From positions 2,232,001-2,296,000 of the forward strand of contig NZ_CP116477.1 of the NCBI RefSeq assembly GCF_028335745.1: DNA of 64,000 bases, in the 5' to 3' direction. The notes under the pieces are model-generated. The model saw only the letters and a list, made by a program, of their open reading frames with translations. It was not told where the DNA came from and did not search any database. The DNA comes from Pectobacterium sp. A5351. Its GTDB lineage: Bacteria; Pseudomonadota; Gammaproteobacteria; Enterobacterales; Enterobacteriaceae. Each line of letters opens with the position of its first letter. Within the stretch, counting starts at the first letter, position 1. This document shows, piece by piece, positions 34,950-44,153 of the stretch. A program made the position numbers and the translations under genes.

Positions 34950-36443
34950 TTGCGCTCACTTCTGACCGACTTGTTGCTTCAGCGTTTAGCGAACCAGCAA
35001 GACGGCGCGCTGAACAAGCGTTTATACGACTGCATTCGGCTCGCGATTCTCGATGGGGCGATTGCCGCTGGCGAGCGCCTGCCGTCGTCGCGCGATCTGG
35101 CACAGCAGTTGTCGCTGTCGCGCAATACCGTGCTGACGGCTTATGAACAGCTACTGGCTGAAGGCTATATTGACGCGCGCAAAGGCAGCGGAACCTTCGT
35201 CACGGAACAGTTGCCCGATGGCAATATGCAACCCGTGGACAGTGCCAAGGCGGGCGACGTGCGTGAGCCTAAACATGAGCTTTCGCGTCGCGGTATGCAT
35301 CTGCTGGGTTATGCCGGTGCCTCCGCCCGGCAATGGGGGGCGTTTATGCCGGGTATTCCGGATATCGCCAGCTTTCCTCACGACCTATGGCGACGCATTC
35401 AAACGCGCCTGACGCGCCGCGTGCGTCCCGAACAACTGTCCTATTCACCGATTGGCGGTTGCCCCGAGCTGCAACTCGCCTTGGTGGATTACCTGCGCGT
35501 CGCCCGCTCCGTTGAGTGCACGCCGGAACAGATTCTGATTACTGAAGGCACCCATCAGGCGATGGATCTGCTGGCTAAAATGCTGTGCAACCCCGGTGAT
35601 TTAGCGTGGATTGAAGATCCCTGCTATTGGGGAATTCGCAATGTTCTGACGATTAACGGCCTGCGCGTCGCCCCTGTCGATGTCGATGAACAAGGGCTGG
35701 CACCGCCGGAAACGCTTTCGCTCGATGCCATCCCGCGCCTGATTTGCGTGACACCGTCACATCAGTATCCACTGGGCGCGGTGATGAGTCTGGCACGACG
35801 TCAACGGTTGCTGGCACTGGCACAGGAGCACGGTTGCTGGGTAGTGGAAGATGACTACGACAGCGAGTTCCGCTTCTCCGGCAGTCCAATCCCCGCGCTG
35901 CAAGGGCTACAAGCGCAGTCGCCAGTGATCTACATCGGTACATTCAGCAAAACGCTCTACCCCGGCCTGCGCGTCAGCTACATGGTGCTGCCGCCACTGC
36001 TGGCGAAATCGCTGAAGACGGCGCATTCTGAGCTCTATCGCGGCGGACACTGGCTCACGCAGGCGACGCTCGCGCAGTTTATCCGCGAAGGCCACTACGC
36101 CGCGCACATCCGCCGTATGCGCCTGCTGTATGCCAGACGCCGTGCACTCTTGACGTCATTAATTGAGCAGCATCTGGGGGCGGATTACGTCGGGGATAGC
36201 AGCAACGCAGGGCTACATATGCTGCTCAGTCTGCCTTCCCACATCGACGATGTCGTGCTGAGCGCCGCGATCTTGCGCCGTGGCGTGATGGTTAAACCGC
36301 TTTCCAGTTACTATCTGCAACCCACTCAGCAGCGTGGTTTACTGCTGGGTTACGCCAGCGTGGAAGAAGAGCAAATGACACAGGCGTTCGCGGTGATTGT
36401 GGCCTGTATTCAAGCGCTGAATACGTCTCATCCGACTGCCTGA
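34950..36443 (+). CDS. MocR/GabR-type regulator (GntR HTH fused to aminotransferase fold)
   Basis: A 497-residue protein with a TTG start nine bases after GAAGGA. The N-terminal GntR winged helix (IRLAILDGAIAAGERLPSSRDLAQQLSLSRNTVLTAYEQLLAEGYIDARKGSGTFV) is joined to an aminotransferase class I-like domain. That domain has the PLP-binding Lys in GTFSKTLYPGLRVSYMV and the Asp/Tyr region EDDYDSEFR. GabR proteins bind GABA as an external aldimine and activate gabTD. Divergence from gabT supports that role; PdxR is the other well-known member. Confidence 0.9.
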   Translation: MRSLLTDLLLQRLANQQDGALNKRLYDCIRLAILDGAIAAGERLPSSRDLAQQLSLSRNTVLTAYEQLLAEGYIDARKGSGTFVTEQLPDGNMQPVDSAKAGDVREPKHELSRRGMHLLGYAGASARQWGAFMPGIPDIASFPHDLWRRIQTRLTRRVRPEQLSYSPIGGCPELQLALVDYLRVARSVECTPEQILITEGTHQAMDLLAKMLCNPGDLAWIEDPCYWGIRNVLTINGLRVAPVDVDEQGLAPPETLSLDAIPRLICVTPSHQYPLGAVMSLARRQRLLALAQEHGCWVVEDDYDSEFRFSGSPIPALQGLQAQSPVIYIGTFSKTLYPGLRVSYMVLPPLLAKSLKTAHSELYRGGHWLTQATLAQFIREGHYAAHIRRMRLLYARRRALLTSLIEQHLGADYVGDSSNAGLHMLLSLPSHIDDVVLSAAILRRGVMVKPLSSYYLQPTQQRGLLLGYASVEEEQMTQAFAVIVACIQALNTSHPTA

Positions 36444-36637
36444 CCGCATCTCATTTTCACACCAACTCATTCGCACCGTCACGGTGCCACCCGATACCAG
36501 CACGCCCCACGACGGGGCATCCATTGTGATGAATTAACGCATTTTAGCTTGCCACAGCTCGGTATTTTCTGCTTGCGAAGCATTCGGCATGGTTTATGCA
36601 TTCTTATGAATAACAGTGACTGCCGGAGAGTGAAAAA

Positions 36638-37732
36638 ATGAGAAATTATGTCAGCTTCAGGAATGTTCAGAAGACCTATGACGGCGACCGCCTGATCGTC
36701 AAAAACCTGAATCTGGATATTCGTGAAGGTGAATTCCTGACCCTGCTTGGGCCATCCGGCTCGGGAAAAACCACCAGTTTGATGATGCTCGCCGGGTTTG
36801 AAACCCCGACGCAGGGGGAAATCCTGTTACGCGATGCACCGTTGCACCATCTCCCGCCACATCAGCGTGACATCGGCATGGTGTTTCAGAACTACGCCCT
36901 GTTTCCGCACATGACCGTCGCAGAGAACCTGGCGTTTCCGTTGTCCATCCGTCGCCTGAACCGTGCCGATATCAAAGAGAAAGTGGATCGGGTACTGGAT
37001 CGCGTGAAGCTCACCAGTCTGGCCGACCGCTACCCTGCACAAATGTCTGGCGGCCAGCAGCAGCGTGTCGCGTTGGCTCGGGCGCTAGTCTTTGAACCCA
37101 AATTGGTACTGATGGACGAACCGCTGGGCGCGCTGGATAAACAGCTGCGCGAACATATGCAGTTGGAAATTAAAGAGCTACATCAGTCGCTGGAGTTAAC
37201 CGTAGTGTACGTGACTCACGACCAAAGCGAAGCGATGACCATGTCCAACCGCGTCGCGGTGTTTAACGATGGCGTGATTCAGCAAATGGACAGCCCCAGC
37301 GACATCTACGAAAAACCGGAAAACGCGTTTGTGGCGCAGTTTATCGGCGAAAACAATACGCTGCTCGCCACACGCGCCGAGGCCGAAGGCGCATTCTATC
37401 GGGCAACGCTGGACGACGGCACCTCGCTGCGCGCGCTGAAAGTCCGCCCCAGTTCACCGGGTCGAAAAATCACCCTCTGCATCCGTCCGGAACGTATTCA
37501 CGTCAACGCGGCTCACGTCGATGACGGCATGCAGCACGTCAAAGCCCGCATTCAGCAGTTCATCTATCTGGGCGATCACGTCAGGATGATGACAGAAGTG
37601 GCGGGTCAGCCGCAGTTTATGGTGAAACTTCCCGCCAGCGAAATTCAGCCGCACTGGAAAGCCGGTACCGAAGTCAATCTGTCATGGCAGCCAGAACACC
37701 TGCGCGCGCTGGATAGCATCGTGATGCATTAA
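36638..37732 (+). CDS. PotA-like ABC transporter ATPase
   Basis: A 364-residue importer ATPase: Walker A GPSGSGKTT, signature MSGGQQQR, Walker B LVLMDEPLGALD, H-loop VTHDQSEAMT. A C-terminal TOBE domain (about residues 275-360) follows. GGAGAG lies before the start. It is most likely the missing ATPase of the binding-protein/permease operon at 28337-31574, now separated from it by gabDT and the regulator and read in the opposite direction. Confidence 0.9.
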   Translation: MRNYVSFRNVQKTYDGDRLIVKNLNLDIREGEFLTLLGPSGSGKTTSLMMLAGFETPTQGEILLRDAPLHHLPPHQRDIGMVFQNYALFPHMTVAENLAFPLSIRRLNRADIKEKVDRVLDRVKLTSLADRYPAQMSGGQQQRVALARALVFEPKLVLMDEPLGALDKQLREHMQLEIKELHQSLELTVVYVTHDQSEAMTMSNRVAVFNDGVIQQMDSPSDIYEKPENAFVAQFIGENNTLLATRAEAEGAFYRATLDDGTSLRALKVRPSSPGRKITLCIRPERIHVNAAHVDDGMQHVKARIQQFIYLGDHVRMMTEVAGQPQFMVKLPASEIQPHWKAGTEVNLSWQPEHLRALDSIVMH

Positions 37733-37748
37733 CGCATAAAAATGACGC

Positions 37749-37770
37749 AGTGCGCTCACTTCCGCGCACT
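37749..37770 (+). terminator. Hairpin after the ABC ATPase gene
   Basis: AGTGCGC (37749-37755) pairs with GCGCACT (37764-37770) across eight bases, just after the stop at 37732. No clear T-run follows. Confidence 0.4.
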
Positions 37771-37882
37771 ACGCCATTTGCCGCTCTACATTTTCGTTTT
37801 CCACGCAAACTATGTACCTTTAGCCTCCACTATCACTTCCCCTGCCCCCGGCTTAATAAAAGAGCGCATCAGCACAGACTGA

Positions 37883-37897
37883 TATACCCGTCATACT
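37883..37897 (+). repeat. Left 15 bp of an ERIC, cut by an IS3-family end
   Basis: TATACCCGTCATACT is the first 15 bases of an ERIC like copy 2. The IS left end GATCCTACCC follows directly. The missing 115 bp of an ERIC are found at 56099-56213, after the right end of a related IS. Confidence 0.8.
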
Positions 37898-38130
37898 GAT
37901 CCTACCCACGTAATGTGGACACTGCCCTAAGCGAGGTTCTGGTTTTCATATTCTTCCGGGCTGAGACCGCCGCATGCACTGTGGCGACGCCAGCGATTGT
38001 CATCGCACTCGATATAATTAAACACCACCGTTCGCATTATTTCACGGCTGCCAAAGGACTCTCCGTGGATACATTCCACTTTCAGTGAGTGGAAAAAGCT
38101 TTCCGCACAGGCATTGTCATAACAGTAGAT
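37898..38130 (-). mobile_element. Left-end remnant of an IS3-family element
   Basis: About 233 bp similar to the left end of the IS at 55155, with scattered differences. It encodes the last part of the transposase ([24 protein letters not shown]...[11 protein letters not shown]), including the final Glu of the DDE triad. The stop is at 37927. Similarity ends near 38130, where unrelated AT-rich DNA starts, so the rest of the element is lost. Confidence 0.88.
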
Positions 38131-38314
38131 TGAAGGAAAAACAACAACACAATGAATGATATAAAGAAAAATAGAAAATAGCGCATTGAACAGCATCGTT
38201 TTCATTAAGATAAATATCGATAGAAAACAGTGAGCTACTTTGTATTTTACTGAATACCTTCCCCCAGAAATTACCTGCAATTTCACCTCTTAACAAATTT
38301 AACGGACTAATAAC

Positions 38315-38527
38315 ATGTCATCTGTAGCCTTCATTCTGTGCCTAATTATGGCCGCCGTTATGGTGCTGGTACATCCGGTGTTCTCAGTGCCGTTTATCAT
38401 TGGCGCGTGCCTGATAACCGGTAAGTGCCGAATGCATCTGGATAGCAATACCAGCATCATTCTCGGCATCGTTGGTTTTCTCTTTTTTCTGACTTTCATC
38501 ATATGCATTCGCAACTGGTTGAAATAG
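38315..38527 (+). CDS. Small membrane protein of unknown function
   Basis: A 70-residue protein, almost all hydrophobic, with two or three predicted membrane segments (VAFILCLIMAAVMVLVHPV, VPFIIGACLI, IILGIVGFLFFLTFIICI) and a basic end (RNWLK). No ribosome site is obvious. It lies in DNA that otherwise holds prophage and IS remnants, and may be a phage accessory gene. I do not recognise the family. Confidence 0.5.
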   Translation: MSSVAFILCLIMAAVMVLVHPVFSVPFIIGACLITGKCRMHLDSNTSIILGIVGFLFFLTFIICIRNWLK

Positions 38528-38587
38528 AATGTTAATCAGCGTTGAACAACGCATAGGATCAATAAATAATTAGCATGGAAATAGTTT

Positions 38588-38830
38588 ATGCGGAAATATC
38601 TCTGCTTGTTTGTATTACCTTTACTAACCACAGCCTGCACTACCCCACAAAATCCCGCCACATGCTGGGGAAAGATAGAAATTGGTCGACACATCTACGA
38701 TCAGCCAATTTATAAGCAAAGGGACGGTTTCTATATGAAGGAATATTTAGTCGGTGACGCCTTTAAATATACATGGGTTGAGAAGAATAAATTCAAAGAC
38801 CTATCCGACTGCAAAGATAAGTTTAAGTAA
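38588..38830 (+). CDS. Cor-like phage-exclusion lipoprotein
   Basis: An 80-residue lipoprotein: signal LCLFVLPLLTTAC with the lipobox Cys at residue 17. The short mature domain (CWGKIEIGRHIYDQPIYKQR...VGDAFKYTWVEKNKF...DC) has the layout I remember for Cor proteins of lambdoid phages (IGG-type strand, VGxxFxWxWVxxNxF, closing Cys). Cor blocks FhuA-dependent superinfection from the outer membrane. Cysteines at the beginning and end of the mature part could pair. The neighbouring integrase fragment supports a prophage origin. Confidence 0.6.
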   Translation: MRKYLCLFVLPLLTTACTTPQNPATCWGKIEIGRHIYDQPIYKQRDGFYMKEYLVGDAFKYTWVEKNKFKDLSDCKDKFK

Positions 38831-38882
38831 GAAAAGATAATAAGGATCAGCCAGGGCTATAGCCCTGGCTGAAATAGAACGC

Positions 38883-39119
38883 TTATTTTTCGAAATATGG
38901 ATTAACCCGCTTCACCGTCTGCTGGACCAACATATTCCGCCTCGCCATGAGGCGATCAATACGCTCCCGCTTCTGGTCTGCCGTTAAGATACGATCAATC
39001 CGGGTGAGTTCAATTTGGTCATTCAGTTGCTTCACCTGCTTTTGTGTCGCCGTGAACGCCTTGCGCTGCGATAGTTTCTCGCGGTTAAATTGCAGCGTTG
39101 TCTGTCCGGCCAGTGCAGC
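38883..39119 (-). pseudogene. C-terminal fragment of an unknown coiled-coil, probably phage, protein
   Basis: The frame reads leftward to a TAA at 38883-38885 with a helical, charged product (QFNREKLSQRKAFTATQKQ, ERIDRLMARRNMLVQQTVKR, NPYFEK). There is no start codon: the frame closes at a stop just beyond 39119, where integrase-like sequence begins on the other strand. This is a truncated gene end in the prophage remnant. The family is not recognised. Confidence 0.55.
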
Positions 39120-39120
39120 T

Positions 39121-39556
39121 AGGCGGTATCCGCACTGTCACGTTACTTAAACCAGCTCTGGAAGCGCTTCGGTCACAAATACAAATCACGGGGAGTCAGC
39201 GCCAAAATGAAATTGTCTATCATCACAGGGAATATGGCCTTACCGAAATCCAGCATTTACGCTTCGTTTTTCTCCCTCGACTACGCAACGGTGAGCAAAA
39301 AATTAGTTACTCTTTCTCGTCCATCGGGCAATTGTGGAATGCTGCTGTAAAACGATCTGGCATTCGTCGCCGTAATCCGTACCATACGCGCCATACTTAT
39401 GCTTGCTGGTTACTCTCGGCAGGTGCAAACCCTTCGTTTATTGCGAACCAAATGGGACATGAGAACGCGCAAATGGTGTATGAAATCTACGGAAAATGGA
39501 TTGAAGACATGAATGAAGATCAGGTTGGCATGCTGAATCGGAAACTCGCGCTGTGA
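39121..39556 (+). pseudogene. Tyrosine integrase, C-terminal fragment
   Basis: The last about 145 residues of a phage integrase: GIRTVTLLKPALEALRSQI, then YHTRHTYACWLL (HxxR box), NQMGHEN, and the nucleophile Tyr in MVYEIYGKWI. The core-binding domain and the first catalytic Arg are missing, so it is inactive. It ends 48 bp before ttcA. In E. coli the Rac prophage integrates at ttcA with its integrase next to it, so this is probably the remains of an element using the same site. Confidence 0.88.
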
Positions 39557-39604
39557 ATCGTTTTGCCCCTTTGGTGCCCCTTGAGGGTGTAGGAACAAAA
39601 TAAA

Positions 39605-40540
39605 ATGCAAGAAAATCAACAAATTAAACAGAAACAACAATACAATTTGAACAAGTTGCAAAAGCGGCTGCGGCGTAACGTCGGCGAAGCTATCGCTGAT
39701 TTCAATATGATTGAAGAAGGCGACCGCATTATGGTGTGCCTGTCCGGCGGGAAAGATAGCTTCACCATGCTGGAAATTCTGCGCAATCTGCAACAGAGCG
39801 CACCGGTTAACTTTTCGCTGGTCGCGGTGAATTTGGATCAGAAGCAGCCTGGGTTTCCAGAGCACGTTCTGCCGCAGTATCTTGATAGCATCGGCGTGGA
39901 GTACAAGATCGTCGAAGAAAACACCTACGGGATTGTGAAAGACAAGATTCCAGAAGGGAAAACCACCTGCTCACTGTGCTCACGCCTGCGTCGTGGGATT
40001 TTGTACCGTACCGCAACGGAACTCGGCGCAACGAAAATCGCCCTTGGTCACCACCGTGACGATATTCTGCAAACGCTGTTCCTGAATATGTTCTACGGTG
40101 GAAAACTGAAAGGCATGCCACCGAAGCTGATGAGCGATGACGGCAAACATGTCGTTATCCGCCCGCTTGCCTACTGCCGCGAAAAAGATATCGAACGTTT
40201 TGCTGAAGCTCGCCAATACCCGATTATCCCGTGCAACCTGTGCGGCTCGCAGCCAAATCTTCAACGTCAGGTAATTAAAGATATGCTGCGCGACTGGGAC
40301 AAACGCTATCCTGGCCGTATTGAGACCATGTTCAGCGCCATGCAGAACGTTGTGCCTTCTCATCTTGCCGATCATGCCCTGTTTGATTTCAAAGGCATTC
40401 GTCACGGTAGCGACGTGGTGGATGGTGGCGATCTGGCTTTCGACCGCGAAGAACTGCCGTTGCAGCCTGTTGGCTGGCAGCCGGAAGACGATGACGACGC
40501 TACGTCACTTACCCGCCTCGATGTGCTGGAAATAAAATAA
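39605..40540 (+). CDS. ttcA: tRNA 2-thiocytidine-32 biosynthesis protein TtcA
   Basis: A 311-residue PP-loop ATPase: SGGKDS at residues 47-52, and the [4Fe-4S] ligands in TTCSLC (Cys122, Cys125) with a third Cys in NLCGSQ. It thiolates cytidine 32 of several tRNAs. The gene is full length, although integrase debris reaches to 48 bp before the ATG; the original promoter was therefore probably replaced by the insertion. No good Shine-Dalgarno sequence is visible (GGAACAAAATAAA). Confidence 0.95.
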   Translation: MQENQQIKQKQQYNLNKLQKRLRRNVGEAIADFNMIEEGDRIMVCLSGGKDSFTMLEILRNLQQSAPVNFSLVAVNLDQKQPGFPEHVLPQYLDSIGVEYKIVEENTYGIVKDKIPEGKTTCSLCSRLRRGILYRTATELGATKIALGHHRDDILQTLFLNMFYGGKLKGMPPKLMSDDGKHVVIRPLAYCREKDIERFAEARQYPIIPCNLCGSQPNLQRQVIKDMLRDWDKRYPGRIETMFSAMQNVVPSHLADHALFDFKGIRHGSDVVDGGDLAFDREELPLQPVGWQPEDDDDATSLTRLDVLEIK

Positions 40541-40581
40541 GCGCGACATTCTCGTCAGGAATAGCATTAAGACTCTGAACA

Positions 40582-40624
40582 CGGTGGCAAGAAGCAGCGG
40601 TTGCTGTTTCGCCACCGTTTTTAT
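40582..40624 (+). terminator. Rho-independent terminator of ttcA
   Basis: CGGTGGC (40582-40588) and GCCACCG (40611-40617) flank a second small CAGC/GCTG pairing and are followed by TTTTT. Confidence 0.85.
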
Positions 40625-40651
40625 TTCCGTTTTCTGTCGTGTACAGCGCCG

Positions 40652-40828
40652 CTATCGCTCTTGCGGTGGTTCAGTGACCGGTTCGTGTTCCGACCCGGTT
40701 GGCGGTGGGTCAGGAATGGGCGGTGGTTCGGGAAGCGGCTGAGGTATCGGATCGTTCGGTATAATGGGAATCGGTTCAACCGGAACCGTGTCGGCTTGCA
40801 GATAATCCGCTGCGCCTTGAGTGAGCAT
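40652..40828 (-). CDS. Small proline-rich protein
   Basis: A 58-residue product from the ATG at 40826-40828, preceded by an unusually strong GAGGAGG site. The longer frame upstream runs through the fnrS gene and is not credible. Almost half of residues 15-50 are proline with Glu, Asp and Ile between (VEPIPIIPNDPIPQPLPEPP). No signal peptide or domain is seen. It lies just beyond the fnrS terminator. Function unknown; the strong ribosome site argues that it is translated. Confidence 0.6.
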   Translation of the reverse strand: MLTQGAADYLQADTVPVEPIPIIPNDPIPQPLPEPPPIPDPPPTGSEHEPVTEPPQER

Positions 40829-41013
40829 ATTTTCCTCCTCGGTGTTGGATAATGTAAAAGCAAATCCAGCGACTGAAGCAGTACAGACATGCGTTACAAC
40901 TGGCTGTTCGGCACCAGCCTTTCCCTTTAAGCATAGTAAGCTAATAAATAAAATGCCAAAGGTATGTCGCAACGCCGCTCGGGACGAAACAGGAAAGAGT
41001 AAGATCGAAGGAC

Positions 41014-41133
41014 AAAAAAAAGCCGACAAAACTGTCGGCATGGTGTGAATCAATTGTGCTATGCAGTAATTCAAAAAAGGAAGTAAGACAATATGGAGCG
41101 CAACGCCCATCGCTTGACGTTGCATTCACCTGC
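41014..41133 (-). ncRNA. fnrS: FnrS, anaerobically induced Hfq-binding small RNA
   Basis: On the minus strand the transcript would begin GCAGGTGAATGCAACGTC and continue through CTTACTTCCTTTTTTGAATT, matching the E. coli FnrS as I remember it. It ends in the hairpin GCCGACA-GTTTT-TGTCGGC-like stem (about 41022-41039) followed by eight T (41014-41021). The location next to zntB is the same as in E. coli. Under anaerobiosis FNR induces it, and it represses mRNAs of aerobic metabolism (such as sodB, maeA, gpmA). Confidence 0.93.
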
Positions 41134-41168
41134 GGGAATGATAGTGCCGCACAACAGGGTAAAAAATG

Positions 41169-41182
41169 TTGATATTGCTCAA
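41169..41182 (-). promoter_or_regulatory. FNR site of fnrS
   Basis: TTGAT-ATTG-CTCAA on the plus strand differs by one base from the FNR consensus TTGAT-N4-ATCAA. Its centre is about 42 bases before the fnrS start, the position of class II FNR activation. Confidence 0.85.
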
Positions 41183-41250
41183 TTTACGCGTGGTTTTTTA
41201 GCGGTTCACGACACTTTGTGATTATCGGCGCACCCAGTCGCCGCAAGTCG

Positions 41251-42330
41251 TTATAGCCATTTACTGCGTTTTAACCACCATGCAACGCCGCCAACCAATA
41301 TCACCAACATCAGGCAGAACGTGACAAAACCAAACGGCGCGTCGCCGCCGGGAATGCCCCCTAAATTGACGCCAAATAGTCCGGTTAAGAACGTCGTCGG
41401 CAAAAAAACCATTGCCAACAGCGACATCGTATAGGTACGGCGGTTCATCGCTTCAGTCATCTGCGCGGTGATTTCATCCGAAAGCACCGTGGTGCGCGCA
41501 ATACTGGCATCCAGATCCTCCAGCCCACGCCCTAACCGATCGGCAATTTCCTGCATTCTGCGGCGATCGTCATCCTGCATCCAAGGCAATTTCTCACCGG
41601 AAATACGTGAGAACACATCGCGCTGTGGTGTCATATAGCGGCGTAGTACAATGAGCTGTTTGCGGATCAATGCCAGCTCACCGCGCGGTGGAATCTTCTG
41701 TTCCAGCAAATCCTCTTCCAGATCGATGATTTTTTCATGCAAATCATCAATAAACTCGCTGGTATGATCGGTCAAGGATTCCGCAATGGAGACCAGCCAG
41801 CTTCCGCTGTCCGTCGGGCCATTGCCTTCCTTTAGGTCGGTAAGAATCTCGTCGATAGCCAGAACCTTACGGCGCCGGGTAGATATAATCAGCTTATCGG
41901 TAATGAATACCCGAACCGCCACCAGTTGATCCGGCCGTGCATTGGCATTCAGATTAATGCTGCGCAGCGTAATTAGCGTGCCCTCGCCCAAGCGTGTCAC
42001 TCTGGGGCGGACGCTTTCCCCCGCTAGCGCGTTGCGCACGCTATCCGGCACCAGTATCGTTTTATTCAACCAGCGCACGCTAGCGGGCAGTGTCGAGTCC
42101 AGGTGCAGCCAACAGGGTTGCTCACTGTTAACCACATCCTGCTCGCCAATCGGGGTTATGCCCCCCTTTCCATCCAACTGATACGCATGAACCGCACCGC
42201 TGTGTTGCAACTCTTTTCCTGCAAAGGATTCCACGTTTTGCCTCCAACGGTGTTTGCTATCCATTCTTTTACTATCAATCTTTTTACTATCAACTGTGAG
42301 ATTGTCAGCCGGCATGGCCATCATGACCAT
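41251..42330 (-). CDS. zntB: ZntB, zinc transporter of the CorA family
   Basis: A 359-residue 2-TM-GxN protein. The cytosolic domain is followed by two membrane helices near the end ([27 protein letters not shown] and [21 protein letters not shown]). The signature is GVN rather than GMN, as in ZntB. The N-terminus is about 30 residues longer than in E. coli and includes the repeated [15 protein letters not shown] later start is possible, but I see no better ribosome site. Convergent in position with fnrS's own transcript end; read in the same direction. Confidence 0.9.
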   Translation of the reverse strand: MVMMAMPADNLTVDSKKIDSKRMDSKHRWRQNVESFAGKELQHSGAVHAYQLDGKGGITPIGEQDVVNSEQPCWLHLDSTLPASVRWLNKTILVPDSVRNALAGESVRPRVTRLGEGTLITLRSINLNANARPDQLVAVRVFITDKLIISTRRRKVLAIDEILTDLKEGNGPTDSGSWLVSIAESLTDHTSEFIDDLHEKIIDLEEDLLEQKIPPRGELALIRKQLIVLRRYMTPQRDVFSRISGEKLPWMQDDDRRRMQEIADRLGRGLEDLDASIARTTVLSDEITAQMTEAMNRRTYTMSLLAMVFLPTTFLTGLFGVNLGGIPGGDAPFGFVTFCLMLVILVGGVAWWLKRSKWL

Positions 42331-42371
42331 GCTGGCTTTATCACCACATCATTCGATGCGTCAATCTGGTA

Positions 42372-43988
42372 TTAATGCTTCTCGATGTAAAGCGTATGGC
42401 TGTAGGCCACGTCTTCAGGGTTCGTAATGGGATAGCCCTTCACCCACGGCTTGATCAAACGTCCGTTGGTATATTGATAGATCGGCGCAATCGGTGCTTC
42501 ATCCATCAATATCTGCTCTGCCCGGTTATAGTCAGCATTCAGCGCCTGCGGGTTAGTCTGATTCCCCGCTTCATCCAGTACGCGATCGTAATTCGCGCTT
42601 TTAAAACGTGCGATGTTACCGCTGTGGTGGGACGTCAGCAGTGAGAGGAATGTCGACGGCTCGTTGTAGTCCCCCACCCAAGAGGCTCGCACGACATCAA
42701 AATTGCCGCTATTGCGGCTGTCGATGTAGGTTTGCCACTCTTGATTGGACAGGCGGACGTCAACACCCAGCGTTTTCTTCCACATGGACGCCACGGCAAT
42801 CGCGATCTTCTGGTGGCTTTCCGAAGTGTTGTACAGCAGCGATAATTTCAGCGGATGGTTTGGACCATAGCCCGCCGCAGCCATCAGCGCTTTTGCCTGC
42901 GCATCCAGTTCATCCTGAGAATACTGCTGCAACAGGCTTTCTGTCGGTTTGAAACCTGCGGTGACGTCAGGTGTGAAGTGCCAGGCTGGTTTTTCCCCCG
43001 TGCCCAATACTTTTTCAGCAATCACTTTACGGTCGATAGCGTAAGACAGCGCTTTTCGCACTCGGGCATCGTTGGTCGGCGCGCGCTGGGTGTTAAACGC
43101 GTAATAATACGTGCCAAGTTGATCCGGCGTATAAACCTGACCGGGCAAATCTTTCAGCAGTTTTTGATACAGATTTTTAGGAAATGACTCGGTGATATCG
43201 ATATCCCCGGACAGATAGCGTTTTGTCGCGTTCGATTCCTGATTGATGGGAACAAAGGTCACCTTTGTCAGGCGCGTGTTAGCGTTATCCCAATAATAGG
43301 GATTCTGTGTGAGCACCAGCTTCTCGTTAACGACGCGCTGATCCAGCTTAAACGCGCCATTGCCAACCAGATTGCCCGGCTTCGTCCAGTCATTCCCGAA
43401 TTTTTCGACCGTGGCCTGATGTACCGGAAACAGGCTGAAATTCGCCGTCAGGCTGACAAAATAAGGGACTGGCTTGCTGAGCTGCACTTTCAGCGTATGG
43501 TCATTGACCGCCGTCACGCCAAGCTGATCGGCAGGCAGCTTGCCCGCCAGAATCTGCTCGGCATTCTGAATTCCTGCAAGCCGGGCAAACCAGGAGAACG
43601 GCGAGCTGTTTTCAGGTGTCACCAGACGGCGCCAGCTGTAGACAAAATCGTTTGCCGTAACGGGGTCACCGTTAGACCAGCGGGCATTATCACGCAAAGT
43701 AAAGACAAACGTGCGGTTATCGGTCGTCTGCCAGCGTAGCGCTACGCCCGGAACGATGTTCCCCTTGGCATCCTGATTGACCAACCCTTCAAACAGGTCA
43801 CGTGCTACCTGTGCTTCCGGCAGCCCCACCGCTTTTATCGGATCGAGAGAAGCCGGTTCATCTTTAATGTGGCGGACGATTTCCTGTTTTTCAGCCAGAA
43901 CCGTTCCTGCCGGAACCTGTGCCGCGACGGCATTGCCCGTCATGGCCGCCATCAGCGCGGCATAGAATGCAGAATATCCATAGTGCAT
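42372..43988 (-). CDS. mppA: MppA, periplasmic murein-peptide-binding protein
   Basis: An OppA-family binding protein of 538 residues from the ATG at 43986-43988. A signal peptide (FYAALMAAMTGNAVAA-QV) precedes GTVLAEKQEIVRHIKDEPASLDPIKAVGLPEAQVARDLFEGL, the family signature. MppA binds L-Ala-gamma-D-Glu-meso-Dap for uptake through Opp. It is divergent from mpaA, whose product then cleaves that tripeptide, so the two act in murein recycling. Confidence 0.9.
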   Translation of the reverse strand: MHYGYSAFYAALMAAMTGNAVAAQVPAGTVLAEKQEIVRHIKDEPASLDPIKAVGLPEAQVARDLFEGLVNQDAKGNIVPGVALRWQTTDNRTFVFTLRDNARWSNGDPVTANDFVYSWRRLVTPENSSPFSWFARLAGIQNAEQILAGKLPADQLGVTAVNDHTLKVQLSKPVPYFVSLTANFSLFPVHQATVEKFGNDWTKPGNLVGNGAFKLDQRVVNEKLVLTQNPYYWDNANTRLTKVTFVPINQESNATKRYLSGDIDITESFPKNLYQKLLKDLPGQVYTPDQLGTYYYAFNTQRAPTNDARVRKALSYAIDRKVIAEKVLGTGEKPAWHFTPDVTAGFKPTESLLQQYSQDELDAQAKALMAAAGYGPNHPLKLSLLYNTSESHQKIAIAVASMWKKTLGVDVRLSNQEWQTYIDSRNSGNFDVVRASWVGDYNEPSTFLSLLTSHHSGNIARFKSANYDRVLDEAGNQTNPQALNADYNRAEQILMDEAPIAPIYQYTNGRLIKPWVKGYPITNPEDVAYSHTLYIEKH

Positions 43989-44153
43989 GATGATTTGACC
44001 TGAAAGCATAATGAAATGATTGAAGAATATAATAGTCAGAAATCAGCGCTATCATCCAGCAATACGCCCGCAATTTGTCAGCTCACATCGCCGTTTGCGT
44101 CTCCAGGTCGATTTTTTTATGATGAAACGCATACGCAACCACAGGGCAATATC

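Noticed and set aside
40829..41125. N-terminal extension of the proline-rich protein
   Set aside because: It would be encoded by the fnrS small RNA gene and its terminator, and the ATG at 40828 has a far better ribosome site.
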